Source: Peptoniphilus raoultii
Lineage (GTDB): Bacteria > Bacillota > Clostridia > Tissierellales > Peptoniphilaceae
Length of the DNA: 64,000 nt
Assembly (NCBI RefSeq): GCF_900099555.1
Contig: NZ_FMWM01000002.1
Location: 1,113,629 to 1,177,628 of the forward strand
Direction: 5' to 3'
How positions within the stretch are numbered: position 1 is the first letter of the stretch; the number at the start of each line of letters is the position of its first letter. The notes beneath the pieces are model-generated. The model did no database searches. It saw only the letters and a list, made by a program, of their open reading frames with translations, and had not been told where the DNA came from. Both the position numbers and the translations under genes were made by a program. Of the stretch, positions 18,115-26,564 are shown piece by piece.

Positions 18115-18801
18115 ATGGAACTTAAGGATAATTTAAATAAGGTCTTAGAGGAAATTGAACAGGCCAGACGCCATTCAGTGACAGGACAAGAAGTAAGGTT
18201 AATTGCTGTTACAAAAACCCATGAAGCTGAGATAATAAAAGAGATAACCAATCTCGGCATTAAAGACGTTGGCGAAAATAAGGTCCAAGAATTAAAAGAT
18301 AAGATAGGGAAACTTGGAAATATTGTAAATTATCATATGATTGGAAATTTACAGACAAATAAAGTAAAATATATCTATAATAAAGTTGAAATGATTCAGT
18401 CGCTTGACAGGATTAAACTTGCTGAAGAAATTGAAAAGAGAGCCGAAGCTGATAATATTTGTGTAAACTGTCTTGTGCAAATAAATATTGGTGATGAAGA
18501 CACTAAATCAGGAATTGAGTATTGTAAAACTCTTTCCTTTATTTATGATTTATTAGATTTTAAGCATATTTCTATAAGGGGACTTATGGCAATAGCACCA
18601 AATACAAGTGATGAAAAATATTTAAGAAGTCTTTTTAGGAAGATGTTTAAAATGAAGGAAAAAATTTCCAATGAAAATTTTGAAGGGCTTTCCATGGACT
18701 ACCTATCAATGGGTATGAGTTCTGATTTTAAACTAGCCATAGAAGAAGGATCAAACATGGTTAGGATAGGAAGCAAAATTTTTGGGAAAAGAATCTATTA
18801 A
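18115..18801 (+). CDS. Pyridoxal phosphate homeostasis protein (YggS/PLPBP)
   Basis: 228 residues. It is a PLP-binding alanine-racemase-fold protein without known catalysis that buffers PLP and amino acid metabolism. The PLP lysine K34 is in LIAVTKTH; GENKVQEL, HMIGNLQTNK and the phosphate-binding SMGMSSDF and VRIGSKIFG segments are all conserved. AGGAGG precedes the ATG by 5 bases. It sits immediately upstream of sepF, as in most Firmicutes. Confidence 0.94.
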   Translation: MELKDNLNKVLEEIEQARRHSVTGQEVRLIAVTKTHEAEIIKEITNLGIKDVGENKVQELKDKIGKLGNIVNYHMIGNLQTNKVKYIYNKVEMIQSLDRIKLAEEIEKRAEADNICVNCLVQINIGDEDTKSGIEYCKTLSFIYDLLDFKHISIRGLMAIAPNTSDEKYLRSLFRKMFKMKEKISNENFEGLSMDYLSMGMSSDFKLAIEEGSNMVRIGSKIFGKRIY

Positions 18802-18814
18802 TTAGGAGGATATT

Positions 18815-19270
18815 ATGGCAGAAAAAACATTTGATAAATTAAAGAGAATTTTTGGTTTTGCAGATGACGAAGCCTATGAGTATGATGACTATGAAGATGA
18901 ATATGTTGAAGAAAGTATTCCTGAAAGGGAAGTAGAAACAAGTTCTTCTACGTTTACAAACAAAAAATCTACTAAGGCTAAGGCAGATATACTTTCAGGA
19001 CTTGTTATTACTGTACAAGAACCCTTATCTTATGATGAATCACCATTAATCGTTGACGATTTAAGACAACACAAGGCTGTGGTTTTAAATTTTGAACAAT
19101 TAGACACAGAAGTAAAAAGACAAATTTTTGATTTTGTTAGCGGTGCTCTTTATGCCCTTGACGGAAAAATTCAAAAGGTAAATAAGGATATTTTCATTTT
19201 AGCACCAAGCAATGTGGCTATTGATGGTTTAAAGGAAACTCTAAAAAATAATGGTATGTTTCCTTGGTAA
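18815..19270 (+). CDS. sepF: Cell division protein SepF
   Basis: 151 residues. SepF binds FtsZ and the membrane and aligns the Z ring. Seen are an N-terminal amphipathic anchor region (TFDKLKRIFGFADDE), an acidic linker (about 22-45) and the C-terminal SepF domain with FEQLDTEVKRQIFDFVSGALYALDG (positions about 95-118), the FtsZ-binding face. GGAGG lies upstream. The order yggS-sepF-ylmH is conserved, but no yggT gene lies between sepF and ylmH here. Confidence 0.95.
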   Translation: MAEKTFDKLKRIFGFADDEAYEYDDYEDEYVEESIPEREVETSSSTFTNKKSTKAKADILSGLVITVQEPLSYDESPLIVDDLRQHKAVVLNFEQLDTEVKRQIFDFVSGALYALDGKIQKVNKDIFILAPSNVAIDGLKETLKNNGMFPW

Positions 19271-20040
19271 AATTAAATAGAGAGAATCTTTTAAGACACA
19301 TAAATGATCCTAATGATTTAATAGAGTTAAGAAAAATTATTGATAAGGCTGAAATTGTCATTAATGACTATGTAAATCTTACAAGTGATTTTTTAAATCC
19401 CCACGAAATAAAAAAGGCAACAGAAATTTTAAACTCTTTAAATTTGTCATACTCAGTTTACGGTGGCTATGACCAAAGTGAGCTGAGTGTGATTTCTATG
19501 GGCCCTGAATATTTAGAGGAGCCCACAAATTTTGATATTAGAGCTTTTAAATTTAATAGCATGTCGGGGATAAAACATAAAAATGTTTTAGGAAGCATTT
19601 TAGGGCTTGGAATAGATAGACGAAAAATAGGTGATATTCTAATTGGAAAAGACTTCACTTATTTTTTTGCCAAAAATGAGATAAGCGATTTTATTTTTTA
19701 TAATCTTGAAAAAATTTCAAATTATAATGTTAGCCTAATTGAAACTGAAGATGGTGAGGATTTTCCAAAAAAAGAATATAACGAAAGAGAAATTATTATT
19801 TCATCAAGAAGACTCGATGCCTTCTTATCTCAGGCTTTAAAAATACCAAGATCAAAAGCAGCAAGCCTTATAATTCAAAATCAAGTTAAGGTAAATTTCA
19901 CCTATATAGATAAGAGATCATATATGTTAAATGAAAATGACTTAGTTTCAGTAAGAAGATATGGACGGATAATTTTTTCTAATATAGAAAAAACTACAAA
20001 AAAAGATAAACTACTTGTGAAAATAAAAATACCGAAATAG
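19264..20040 (+). CDS. ylmH: YlmH-family S4-domain RNA-binding protein
   Basis: 258 residues from a TTG overlapping the end of sepF by 7 bases. There is no strong ribosome site, so translation is probably coupled to sepF. The C-terminal S4 domain (about 180-240, SRRLDAFLSQALKIPRSKAA) binds rRNA or the stalled 50S; the N-terminal part is the YlmH domain with GLGIDRRKIGDI. In B. subtilis YlmH takes part in rescue of obstructed 50S subunits, which fits with rqcH elsewhere in this window. DivIVA and ileS, which usually follow, are absent. Confidence 0.88.
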   Translation: MVKLNRENLLRHINDPNDLIELRKIIDKAEIVINDYVNLTSDFLNPHEIKKATEILNSLNLSYSVYGGYDQSELSVISMGPEYLEEPTNFDIRAFKFNSMSGIKHKNVLGSILGLGIDRRKIGDILIGKDFTYFFAKNEISDFIFYNLEKISNYNVSLIETEDGEDFPKKEYNEREIIISSRRLDAFLSQALKIPRSKAASLIIQNQVKVNFTYIDKRSYMLNENDLVSVRRYGRIIFSNIEKTTKKDKLLVKIKIPK

Positions 20041-20051
20041 GAGAGACAAAA

Positions 20052-20510
20052 ATGTTTGTAGTATTACTATCAGCTATTTTAATTATAATTGACCAGTTCT
20101 CTAAATACTTAGTTGTAAAATTTTTAAAAGGAGCTAGTGATTTAGAAATCATAAAAAACTTTATGTGGTTTTCATATACTGAAAACACAGGTGCAGCCTT
20201 TGGAATCTTAAAAGATGCAAGAATATTATTTATAATAATCACCATTGTGACTCTAAGTCTTATATTTTTCTATTTATTTAAATATTATTCAAAGATGAAC
20301 CTTACTGTAAAAATTTGTGCAAGTCTTGTTATAGCAGGAATTATTGGAAATTTTATAGATAGACTTCGTTTAAAATATGTTGTTGACTTTATTTCCACAA
20401 ATTTCTTTGGCTATTCCTTTGCCGTTTTTAATTTAGCAGATGCTTTTATAGTATGTGGCTGCTTTATATTATTTATTTACAGTATTTATTATGAAAGACA
20501 TGCAAGATGA
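20052..20510 (+). CDS. lspA: Lipoprotein signal peptidase II
   Basis: 152 residues with four transmembrane helices. An aspartyl protease that removes signal peptides from prolipoproteins. Catalytic aspartates are D112 (in YVVDFIS) and D130 (in FNLADAF), and the NTGAAFG motif is present. GGAG precedes the ATG. The lspA-rluD overlap of 4 bases is a very common pairing. Confidence 0.96.
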   Translation: MFVVLLSAILIIIDQFSKYLVVKFLKGASDLEIIKNFMWFSYTENTGAAFGILKDARILFIIITIVTLSLIFFYLFKYYSKMNLTVKICASLVIAGIIGNFIDRLRLKYVVDFISTNFFGYSFAVFNLADAFIVCGCFILFIYSIYYERHAR

Positions 20511-21391
20511 AAGAAGAATTTTTAATAGCAAGGAAAGATGAAAATAAAAGACTTGATAAATTTTTAGAAGATAATATTGATTTAAGCAGATCTCAAATAA
20601 AAAAACTAATAGATTCTGAGGTAATTATCTTAAACGAAAAAAAAGTTAAGGCTGGCTATTCTTTAAAAGCTGGAGATAAAATAAAAATTTCTTATCCTGA
20701 AGAGCCAAAACCTTTTAAAGAAGAAATAGATTTTAAAGTGATTTATGAAGATGAATACCTTGCAATAATTTCAAAACCTCAGGATTTAGTTGTCCATATG
20801 GGAGCAGGAAATTTTGATCACACTCTTGTCAATGGTCTTTTAAATAGATTTGAAAACCTTTCAGATGTAGACCCTATAAGGCCAGGAATTGTCCATAGGA
20901 TTGATAAGGATACGTCAGGTCTTATGATTATTGCAAAAACAAATGAGTCTTACTATAAATTGGTGGAGGCTTTTAAAAATTCGGAAATCAAAAAATATTA
21001 TCTTGCTATTTGTCATGGAAAGAATATTGACAAGGGAGAAATTGACCAGCCAATAGGTAGAAATCCAAAGGATAGAAAAAAAATGGCAGTTATCTATGAG
21101 AATTCAAAAAAAGCTGTCACAAGATATAAAAAAATATTAGATTTCGGTGACTATGCCCTTTTAAAAATAAGACTTTTAACGGGGAGGACTCATCAAATAA
21201 GAGTTCATTTGGCCTATATAGGTCACCCTGTTGTAGGAGATCTTATTTACGGCCGAAAGAATTCCTTAAAAATTACAAGACAAATGCTCCATGCCTATAA
21301 ATTAATTTTTAATCATCCAATTACAGGAGAAAAAATAGAAATAACAGATGACTTTCCTGAAAGATTTAAAAATTTAATTAATAAATTTTAA
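20507..21391 (+). CDS. rluD: RluD-family 23S rRNA pseudouridine synthase
   Basis: 294 residues. An N-terminal S4 domain (about 13-70) is followed by the pseudouridine synthase domain with its catalytic aspartate in HRIDKDTSGLM and the RTHQIRVHLAY motif. It modifies large-subunit rRNA helix 69 or related sites; the exact position cannot be read from sequence (RluD versus YlyB/RluC-like). It overlaps lspA by 4 bases and is followed by a terminator. Confidence 0.9.
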   Translation: MKEEFLIARKDENKRLDKFLEDNIDLSRSQIKKLIDSEVIILNEKKVKAGYSLKAGDKIKISYPEEPKPFKEEIDFKVIYEDEYLAIISKPQDLVVHMGAGNFDHTLVNGLLNRFENLSDVDPIRPGIVHRIDKDTSGLMIIAKTNESYYKLVEAFKNSEIKKYYLAICHGKNIDKGEIDQPIGRNPKDRKKMAVIYENSKKAVTRYKKILDFGDYALLKIRLLTGRTHQIRVHLAYIGHPVVGDLIYGRKNSLKITRQMLHAYKLIFNHPITGEKIEITDDFPERFKNLINKF

Positions 21392-21401
21392 AACTATTAT
21401 T

Positions 21402-21438
21402 AACTAAGTTTTATGTTGTAGACAAGCCTAGTTTTTTT
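21402..21438 (+). terminator. Terminator after rluD
   Basis: A 5-bp stem AACTA/TAGTT (21402-21406 with 21429-21433) continues after one mismatch with four more pairs and runs into a T tract. It closes the der-to-rluD block. Confidence 0.65.
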
Positions 21439-21547
21439 ATATGTTTGTATTTTTTTGCTTTTTTGATTATTTTTTGTAATCCCCTAGTAATTTATGGTAA
21501 GAGTTTCCAATTTCTTAAGTTACCTTAGTAAATACTTAAAAAATTCA

Positions 21548-21577
21548 TTGACAGCAATGTGTAAAAGAATCTATAAT
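21548..21577 (+). promoter_or_regulatory. Consensus sigma-A promoter for small membrane peptide gene
   Basis: Perfect TTGACA at 21548-21553 and perfect TATAAT at 21572-21577 with an 18-base spacer, the best match to consensus noticed in the window. The predicted start is near 21584, about 75 bases before the small ORF. Confidence 0.8.
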
Positions 21578-21659
21578 AAAGCTATAGACAACTTTTTTTG
21601 AGTAATTAATTATTTTTGTTAAGCATTTTTTACACATTAGATTATGAAGAGGTGATTAG

Positions 21660-21809
21660 ATGTTTCTAAAAATATTTAAAAGTTTATTTTACTTGTGTGT
21701 AGGGATTTTATTAGTTTATATTCTTAAAGACCTTGTAAAGGCTTTATTAATTGGGTTAGTCATAATTGTTCTAGTGGAAGTAGTAGAACAAAAATTAATA
21801 GGTAAGTAA
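21660..21809 (+). CDS. Small hydrophobic membrane peptide, 49 residues, unknown
   Basis: ATG at 21660 to TAA at 21807-21809 encodes 49 residues beginning MFLKIFKSLFYLCVG. GAGGTG at 21649-21654 is 5 bases before the start. The peptide is strongly hydrophobic, with two short helices (about 8-22 and 29-42) separated by KDLVK, and ends with a charged EQKLIGK. It has its own consensus promoter and a downstream terminator at 21908, so it is a separate small transcription unit between rluD and rpsB. No family recognised. It could be a small membrane regulator or a toxin-like peptide; neither is shown. Confidence 0.6.
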   Translation: MFLKIFKSLFYLCVGILLVYILKDLVKALLIGLVIIVLVEVVEQKLIGK

Positions 21810-21907
21810 TATAGTGGTAATAGTAATTAATGAGATTAAAAAATAAAAATACGTTATTTAAGAATTAATAAAATGTTAATTATATATTATAAAGCATAAC
21901 ATCTAAT
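21810..21907. other. AT-rich spacer, no feature seen
   Basis: About 100 bases between the small peptide gene and its terminator. No ORF, repeat or promoter could be supported. It may be a 3' untranslated region of the small transcript. Confidence 0.4.
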
Positions 21908-21931
21908 AAGAGTTTTATAAAGCTCTTTTTT
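21908..21931 (+). terminator. Terminator upstream of rpsB
   Basis: AAGAG/CTCTT arms (21908-21912 and 21923-21927), extended inward by T-G and T-A pairs, followed by a run of six T. It separates the small peptide transcript from rpsB. Confidence 0.6.
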
Positions 21932-22025
21932 AGGTGTTTTTTTGCAGTTTTTAAAATTAAATTATTTTAAAGTGATTACTATAAGTTATTTAATATAGTT
22001 AATGCTTATTTATATTAAATTTTAA

Positions 22026-22054
22026 TTGCTAAAACGCTGGTCTTATGTTATACT
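22026..22054 (+). promoter_or_regulatory. Promoter for rpsB operon
   Basis: TTGCTA at 22026-22031, a 17-base spacer and TATACT at 22049-22054. The predicted start near 22061 leaves a 90-base leader before rpsB. Confidence 0.65.
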
Positions 22055-22084
22055 TTTATGCGGAATAAAACACACATTTTTTGA

Positions 22085-22116
22085 TAACAAAAGCGTTGCA
22101 ATTTGTTCTTTTGTTA
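22085..22116 (+). promoter_or_regulatory. rpsB leader hairpin (candidate S2 autoregulatory element)
   Basis: A perfect 9-bp inverted repeat, TAACAAAAG at 22085-22093 and CTTTTGTTA at 22108-22116, with a 14-base loop and no T tract, lies in the rpsB 5' leader 34 bases before the start codon. Ribosomal protein S2 leaders are known regulatory RNAs in several phyla. Whether this one belongs to a described class was not testable here. Confidence 0.4.
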
Positions 22117-22150
22117 GAAGATAAAAATGGAGGAATAAACGGAGGTAGAA

Positions 22151-22975
22151 ATGTCAGTTATATCAATGAAAAATTTATTGGAAGCCGGAGTTCACTTTGG
22201 TCACCAAACAAGAAGATGGAATCCAAAAATGGCAAAATTCATCTTCACTGAAAGAAATGGAATCTATATTATAGATTTACAAAAGACAGTTAAGAAAATT
22301 GAAGAAGCCTATGATTTTGTAAGACAAATTGCAGAAGAAGATGGAAAGATTTTATTTGTAGGTACAAAAAAACAAGCTCAAGATGCCATTGAAAAAGAAG
22401 CAAAAAAATGCGAAATGCCTTATATTAACCAAAGATGGTTAGGCGGTCTTTTAACTAACTATAAAACAATTAGAAAAAGAATCGACAGACTTTTCAAATT
22501 AATGGAAATGGAAGAAGACGGAACTTTTGACGTTCTTCCCAAAAAAGAAGTTATTAAGCTTATTCACGAAAGAGAAAGACTTGAAAAGTTCTTAGGCGGA
22601 ATTAAAGATATGGATAAGATGCCTGATGCTCTTTATATTGTAGATCCCAAAAAGGAAAGAATTGCAGTTAAAGAAGCTCATGTTTTAGGAATACCTGTAA
22701 TAGGCATTGTTGATACAAATTGTGACCCTGATGAACTTGATTTCCCAATTCCAGGAAATGATGATGCAATTAGAGCTGTAAAGTTAATTACAGAAACAAT
22801 TTCAAATGCTGTTCTTGAAGGAAAACAAGGCACTCAAAATGTAATGGAAGAAGATTCTGCAAGTGATTCTAAAGAAGAAGCAGCAGAAAATGTTGAAATT
22901 TCTGAAGAAGTAGAAATTAATATGCAAGATGCTTTAGATAATGAGCAAAATACTGAAGGAAACGAAGAAGAATAA
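22151..22975 (+). CDS. rpsB: 30S ribosomal protein S2
   Basis: 274 residues. The core is typical S2 ([46 protein letters not shown]). It carries an acidic C-terminal tail of about 40 residues (230-274, rich in E and D) beyond the usual end. GGAGG lies 5 bases before the ATG. It heads the rpsB-tsf-pyrH-frr block conserved in bacteria, with its own promoter and leader hairpin, and is followed by an intercistronic terminator. Confidence 0.97.
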   Translation: MSVISMKNLLEAGVHFGHQTRRWNPKMAKFIFTERNGIYIIDLQKTVKKIEEAYDFVRQIAEEDGKILFVGTKKQAQDAIEKEAKKCEMPYINQRWLGGLLTNYKTIRKRIDRLFKLMEMEEDGTFDVLPKKEVIKLIHERERLEKFLGGIKDMDKMPDALYIVDPKKERIAVKEAHVLGIPVIGIVDTNCDPDELDFPIPGNDDAIRAVKLITETISNAVLEGKQGTQNVMEEDSASDSKEEAAENVEISEEVEINMQDALDNEQNTEGNEEE

Positions 22976-22983
22976 TTTTATTT

Positions 22984-23020
22984 GGGAGTTCTAAAGCTGG
23001 TCTTTAAACTCCCTTTTTTT
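22984..23020 (+). terminator. Intercistronic terminator between rpsB and tsf
   Basis: A 12-bp stem with one bulge (22984-22990 with 23007-23013, then TAAAG/CTTTA inside) and seven T. There is no obvious promoter between it and tsf, so it probably gives partial read-through and lowers tsf output relative to rpsB. Confidence 0.8.
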
Positions 23021-23043
23021 AGATTTTAAAGGAGTGGATAAAA

Positions 23044-23694
23044 ATGAATATTAGTGCATCACAAATTAAGGAACTTAGAGAAAAAACAGGTGCTGGAATG
23101 ATGGATTGTAAAAAAGCTTTAGCTGAAAGCGATGGTAATCTTGAAAAGGCAATTGACTTTTTAAGAGAAAAAGGCCTAGCTTCAGTTGCTAAAAAATCTT
23201 CAAGAATAACTTCTGAAGGTCTTGTAGATTCTTATATTCATGGCGGAAGAATTGGTGTTTTGATTGAAGTTAATTCTGAAACCGACTTCGTTGCTAAAAA
23301 TGAAGAATTTAAATCCTTTGTAAGAGATATAGCTATGCAAGTTGCTGCTATGTCTCCAAAATATGTTACTAGGGAAGAAGTTCCTGAAAGCGAAGTTGAA
23401 CACGAAAAAGAAATTTTAACTGAACAAGCACGTCAAGAAGGAAAGCCTGACAAGATTATTGAAAAAATGGTTGAAGGTAGACTTGAAAAATTCTATGAAG
23501 AAATTGTTTTAGTTGATCAAAAATTCATTAAAGACGGGGATAAAAAAGTTTCTGATATTTTAAACGATTTAATTTCAAAAATTGGAGAAAATATTAAGAT
23601 TAGAAGATTCGTAAGATTTGAAGTTGGCGAAGGTCTTGAAAAGAAATGTGAAGATTTTGCCGAAGAAGTTGCAAAACAAATGGGTACAAACTAG
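23044..23694 (+). CDS. tsf: Elongation factor Ts
   Basis: 216 residues, shorter than the 283-300 residues usual in E. coli and Bacillus, closer to the compact type. The N-terminal UBA-like domain ([20 protein letters not shown]) and the core [10 protein letters not shown] motif that contacts EF-Tu are present. It is the guanine nucleotide exchange factor for EF-Tu. The reduced length lies in the core/dimerisation domain. GGAGTGG precedes the ATG; the following pyrH lies within 10 bases. Confidence 0.95.
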   Translation: MNISASQIKELREKTGAGMMDCKKALAESDGNLEKAIDFLREKGLASVAKKSSRITSEGLVDSYIHGGRIGVLIEVNSETDFVAKNEEFKSFVRDIAMQVAAMSPKYVTREEVPESEVEHEKEILTEQARQEGKPDKIIEKMVEGRLEKFYEEIVLVDQKFIKDGDKKVSDILNDLISKIGENIKIRRFVRFEVGEGLEKKCEDFAEEVAKQMGTN

Positions 23695-23703
23695 GTGATT
23701 ATA

Positions 23704-24408
23704 TTGCCTAAATATAAAAGAATTGTTTTAAAATTATCTGGAGAGGCAATGGCTGGTGATAAAAGTCAAGGTATTGACATGAAAGTCATAGACAAAATTG
23801 CAGCTCAGGTTAAAAAAATTCATGACTTGGGAGTTGAAACAGGAATAGTTGTTGGTGGTGGAAATTTCTGGAGAGGCAGAGATGCAAAGACTATTGACAG
23901 GGCTACCTCTGATTATATGGGAATGTTAGGAACTGTTATGAATGCACTCGCCCTTCAAGACTCACTTGAAAAAATGGATGTTGTTACAAGAGTCCAAACA
24001 GCTATTGAAATGAAAGAAGTTGCTGAACCCTATATTAGAAGGCGCGCTATAAGACATCTTGAAAAGGGAAGAGTTGTCATATTTTCAGCAGGAGTTGGAA
24101 ATCCGTTTTTCTCAACAGACACAGCAGCAGCTTTAAGAGCCGCAGAAATTGATGCAGATTTAATACTCTTAGCAAAAAAAGGTGTTGATGGCATCTATGA
24201 TTCAGATCCAAATATTAATAAGTCGGCAAAAAAATACGAAAGCCTAAGCTATCAAGAAATATTAAATAAGGGCTTAAAAATTATGGACGCAACTGCCACT
24301 TCTCTTTGCATGGACAATAATATACCATTAATTGTTATTGGAATTGATGAAGAAGATACAATGTATAAGGCCTGCCTTGGAGAAGTTACGGGGACAGTTG
24401 TAAAATAG
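23704..24408 (+). CDS. pyrH: Uridylate kinase
   Basis: 234 residues from TTG 23704, which has AGGTGAT 4 bases upstream; the GTG at 23695 is part of that site. It phosphorylates UMP to UDP in the cytoplasm. The N-terminal [14 protein letters not shown] phosphate loop, [10 protein letters not shown] and [14 protein letters not shown] motifs of the amino acid kinase fold are intact. The order rpsB-tsf-pyrH-frr is canonical. Confidence 0.96.
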   Translation: MPKYKRIVLKLSGEAMAGDKSQGIDMKVIDKIAAQVKKIHDLGVETGIVVGGGNFWRGRDAKTIDRATSDYMGMLGTVMNALALQDSLEKMDVVTRVQTAIEMKEVAEPYIRRRAIRHLEKGRVVIFSAGVGNPFFSTDTAAALRAAEIDADLILLAKKGVDGIYDSDPNINKSAKKYESLSYQEILNKGLKIMDATATSLCMDNNIPLIVIGIDEEDTMYKACLGEVTGTVVK

Positions 24409-24417
24409 GAGGATATT

Positions 24418-24975
24418 ATGATAAAGGATTTAAAAAAATCTTGTGAAGAAAAGATGAAAAAAACTATAAAATCTTTAAAGGAAGATTTTCAATCCATTAG
24501 GGCAGGCAGAGCAAATTCAGCCCTCTTAGATAAAATCACAGTAGATTATTACGGACAACAAACTCCTTTAAACCAAGTTGCTGGTATTTCGGTTCCAGAA
24601 GCAAGAATGCTTATGATCTCACCTTGGGATGCAAAACTTGTTCCTGAAATTGAAAAGGCAATTATGAAATCAGATTTAGGCATAACACCATCAAATGACG
24701 GAAAGGTTATTAGACTTGTCTTCCCTCAATTAACTGAAGAAAGAAGAAAAGATTTAGCAAAAATCGTAAATAAAAATTCAGAATCTGCAAAAATTGCCAT
24801 TAGAAATATTAGAAGAGATGCCATGGATGAAATTAAAAAGGCTGAAAAGGGCAATGAAATAACTGAGGATGACAAAAAAACTTACGAAGATGACATACAA
24901 AAGCTAACTGATCAATATATAGATGAAATTGATAAGGAAACAGGATTAAAAGAAAAAGAATTAATGGAAATTTAA
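24418..24975 (+). CDS. frr: Ribosome recycling factor
   Basis: 185 residues, exactly family length. It splits post-termination ribosomes with EF-G. Conserved [13 protein letters not shown] near the hinge, [16 protein letters not shown], and the C-terminal three-helix region with [13 protein letters not shown] are present. GGAGG precedes the ATG. It ends in a strong terminator. Confidence 0.97.
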   Translation: MIKDLKKSCEEKMKKTIKSLKEDFQSIRAGRANSALLDKITVDYYGQQTPLNQVAGISVPEARMLMISPWDAKLVPEIEKAIMKSDLGITPSNDGKVIRLVFPQLTEERRKDLAKIVNKNSESAKIAIRNIRRDAMDEIKKAEKGNEITEDDKKTYEDDIQKLTDQYIDEIDKETGLKEKELMEI

Positions 24976-24981
24976 GAGATT

Positions 24982-25011
24982 CGGGCTGTTAATTTATCAG
25001 CCCGTTTTTTT
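24982..25011 (+). terminator. Terminator after frr
   Basis: Perfect 7-bp stem CGGGCTG/CAGCCCG (24982-24988 with 24998-25004), a 9-base loop and seven T. It separates translation genes from the lipid block, although no clear promoter precedes uppS. Confidence 0.9.
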
Positions 25012-25040
25012 AAAATATTTTATTCTTACAAGAGGTTTTT

Positions 25041-25766
25041 ATGACTTATAGAGATGAAATTGATTTAAATAATCTTCCTAAACATATTGCCATTATTATG
25101 GATGGTAATGGCAGATGGGCAAAAAAAAGAATGCTTCCAAGAACTTATGGACACTCAAAGGGTTCTGATAGGGTAATTGAAATTGTTGAAGCTTCTTATA
25201 ATTTGGGTATAAAATCTTTAAGCTTTTATGCTTTTTCAACAGAAAATTGGAAGAGACCCCAAAATGAAATAAACAAATTAATGGAATTAATTGTATATTA
25301 TGTAAGAACACAGCTGGAAAAAATTAAAAATAATAATATTAAAATAAATGTTTTGGGGGATATTATTCCTCTTCCAGAGCTTGTTCAAGATGAAATTAAT
25401 TCAGCTTTAGATGAAACTTCTTGCAATAATAAAATGAATTTAAATATTGCCTTAAATTATGGTGGTCAAGATGAAATTTTAAGGGCTTGCAAAAACATTG
25501 GAAAAGATTTGTTAGATGGCTCTATAAATTTAAATGATATTAATAAAAATCTTTTTGAAAACTATTTATATACAAGGGGTCAAGGACCAATTGATCTCTT
25601 AATAAGACCAAGCGGCGAGCTTAGGGTTTCAAATTTTATGCTTTGGCAAATGTCCTATGCAGAATTTTATTTTTCTGATATTTTATGGCCTGATTTTTCT
25701 AAGGAAGAATTGTATAAGGCAATAGTTAGTTTTCAAAAAAGAGATAGAAGGTTTGGTGGTTTATAA
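25041..25766 (+). CDS. uppS: Undecaprenyl diphosphate synthase (isoprenyl transferase)
   Basis: 241 residues. A cis-prenyltransferase making the C55 lipid carrier for peptidoglycan. Motif I IMDGNGRWAKKR with the catalytic aspartate, SFYAFSTENWKRP, and the C-terminal RPSGELRVSNF and LWPDF motifs are all present. Heads the uppS-cdsA-rseP-ispG run. Spacing to cdsA is zero. Confidence 0.96.
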   Translation: MTYRDEIDLNNLPKHIAIIMDGNGRWAKKRMLPRTYGHSKGSDRVIEIVEASYNLGIKSLSFYAFSTENWKRPQNEINKLMELIVYYVRTQLEKIKNNNIKINVLGDIIPLPELVQDEINSALDETSCNNKMNLNIALNYGGQDEILRACKNIGKDLLDGSINLNDINKNLFENYLYTRGQGPIDLLIRPSGELRVSNFMLWQMSYAEFYFSDILWPDFSKEELYKAIVSFQKRDRRFGGL

Positions 25767-26552
25767 GTGACGGATTTAAGTAAACGTTTAATTACTGGGA
25801 CATTAGGAATCATTGCAATTGTTATTCTTTTAATGGTCGGCATGAGTGCTATTAGAATTGCAATTTTTCTATGCACACTTGAAATACTTTTAGAGCTTCA
25901 TAACGCATTTTTAAAAATCAAAATAAAAATAAATTTGCCTATCCTATTTATAGGAGCGTTGATTACTTTTTTATGCTCTTATTTTCACTATAATTTAATA
26001 TTTGCTTTAGCTCTATTTTTTCTATTAAATGGATTTGGGTCAATAATTTTAAAAAAATATAGGAATTCAGATATGATATATACTATATTTGCTTATTTTT
26101 ATGGTGTATTTTTATTAAGTCTTTTGGCATCAATTAATGAGATCTATATTTTTGTTTCAGCCCTAATTATATCTTTTTCAACTGATACTTTTGCCTATTT
26201 AACAGGAAATTTATTTGGAAGGCATAAATTAATTGAGAGAATAAGTCCCCATAAGTCTGTTGAAGGAGCAATCGGAGGAACAATTCTAGCCACAATTTTT
26301 ACATTTTTGTATTTTTATTTTATAAAGAGAGCTTATGTTAATATTGACCTTAATTTTTATATTGTAATTCTTATAGTTTTTGCATCAATATCAGGTCAGT
26401 TTGGGGATTTATTTGCCTCGAAAATAAAAAGAACTGTAAATATTAAGGACTTTGGAAAAATCCTTCCAGGTCATGGAGGATTTTTAGATAGATTTGATTC
26501 CCTTATTTTTGTAAGTCCTTTTGTTTATTTTTTATATTATTTAATTGTTTAA
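25767..26552 (+). CDS. cdsA: Phosphatidate cytidylyltransferase
   Basis: 261 residues, GTG start directly after the uppS stop. An integral membrane enzyme making CDP-diacylglycerol from phosphatidic acid and CTP. It has seven to eight hydrophobic helices and the CdsA signature near the C-terminus (KIKRTVNIKDFG then PGHGGFLDRFDS). dxr, usually next in this operon, is missing. Confidence 0.94.
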   Translation: MTDLSKRLITGTLGIIAIVILLMVGMSAIRIAIFLCTLEILLELHNAFLKIKIKINLPILFIGALITFLCSYFHYNLIFALALFFLLNGFGSIILKKYRNSDMIYTIFAYFYGVFLLSLLASINEIYIFVSALIISFSTDTFAYLTGNLFGRHKLIERISPHKSVEGAIGGTILATIFTFLYFYFIKRAYVNIDLNFYIVILIVFASISGQFGDLFASKIKRTVNIKDFGKILPGHGGFLDRFDSLIFVSPFVYFLYYLIV

Positions 26553-26564
26553 GGAGAGTATAGG

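Noticed and set aside
22127-22138. Mini-ORF ATG-GAG-GAA-TAA before rpsB
   Set aside because: It is probably a by-product of purine-rich ribosome-site sequence; no separate initiation site is evident.
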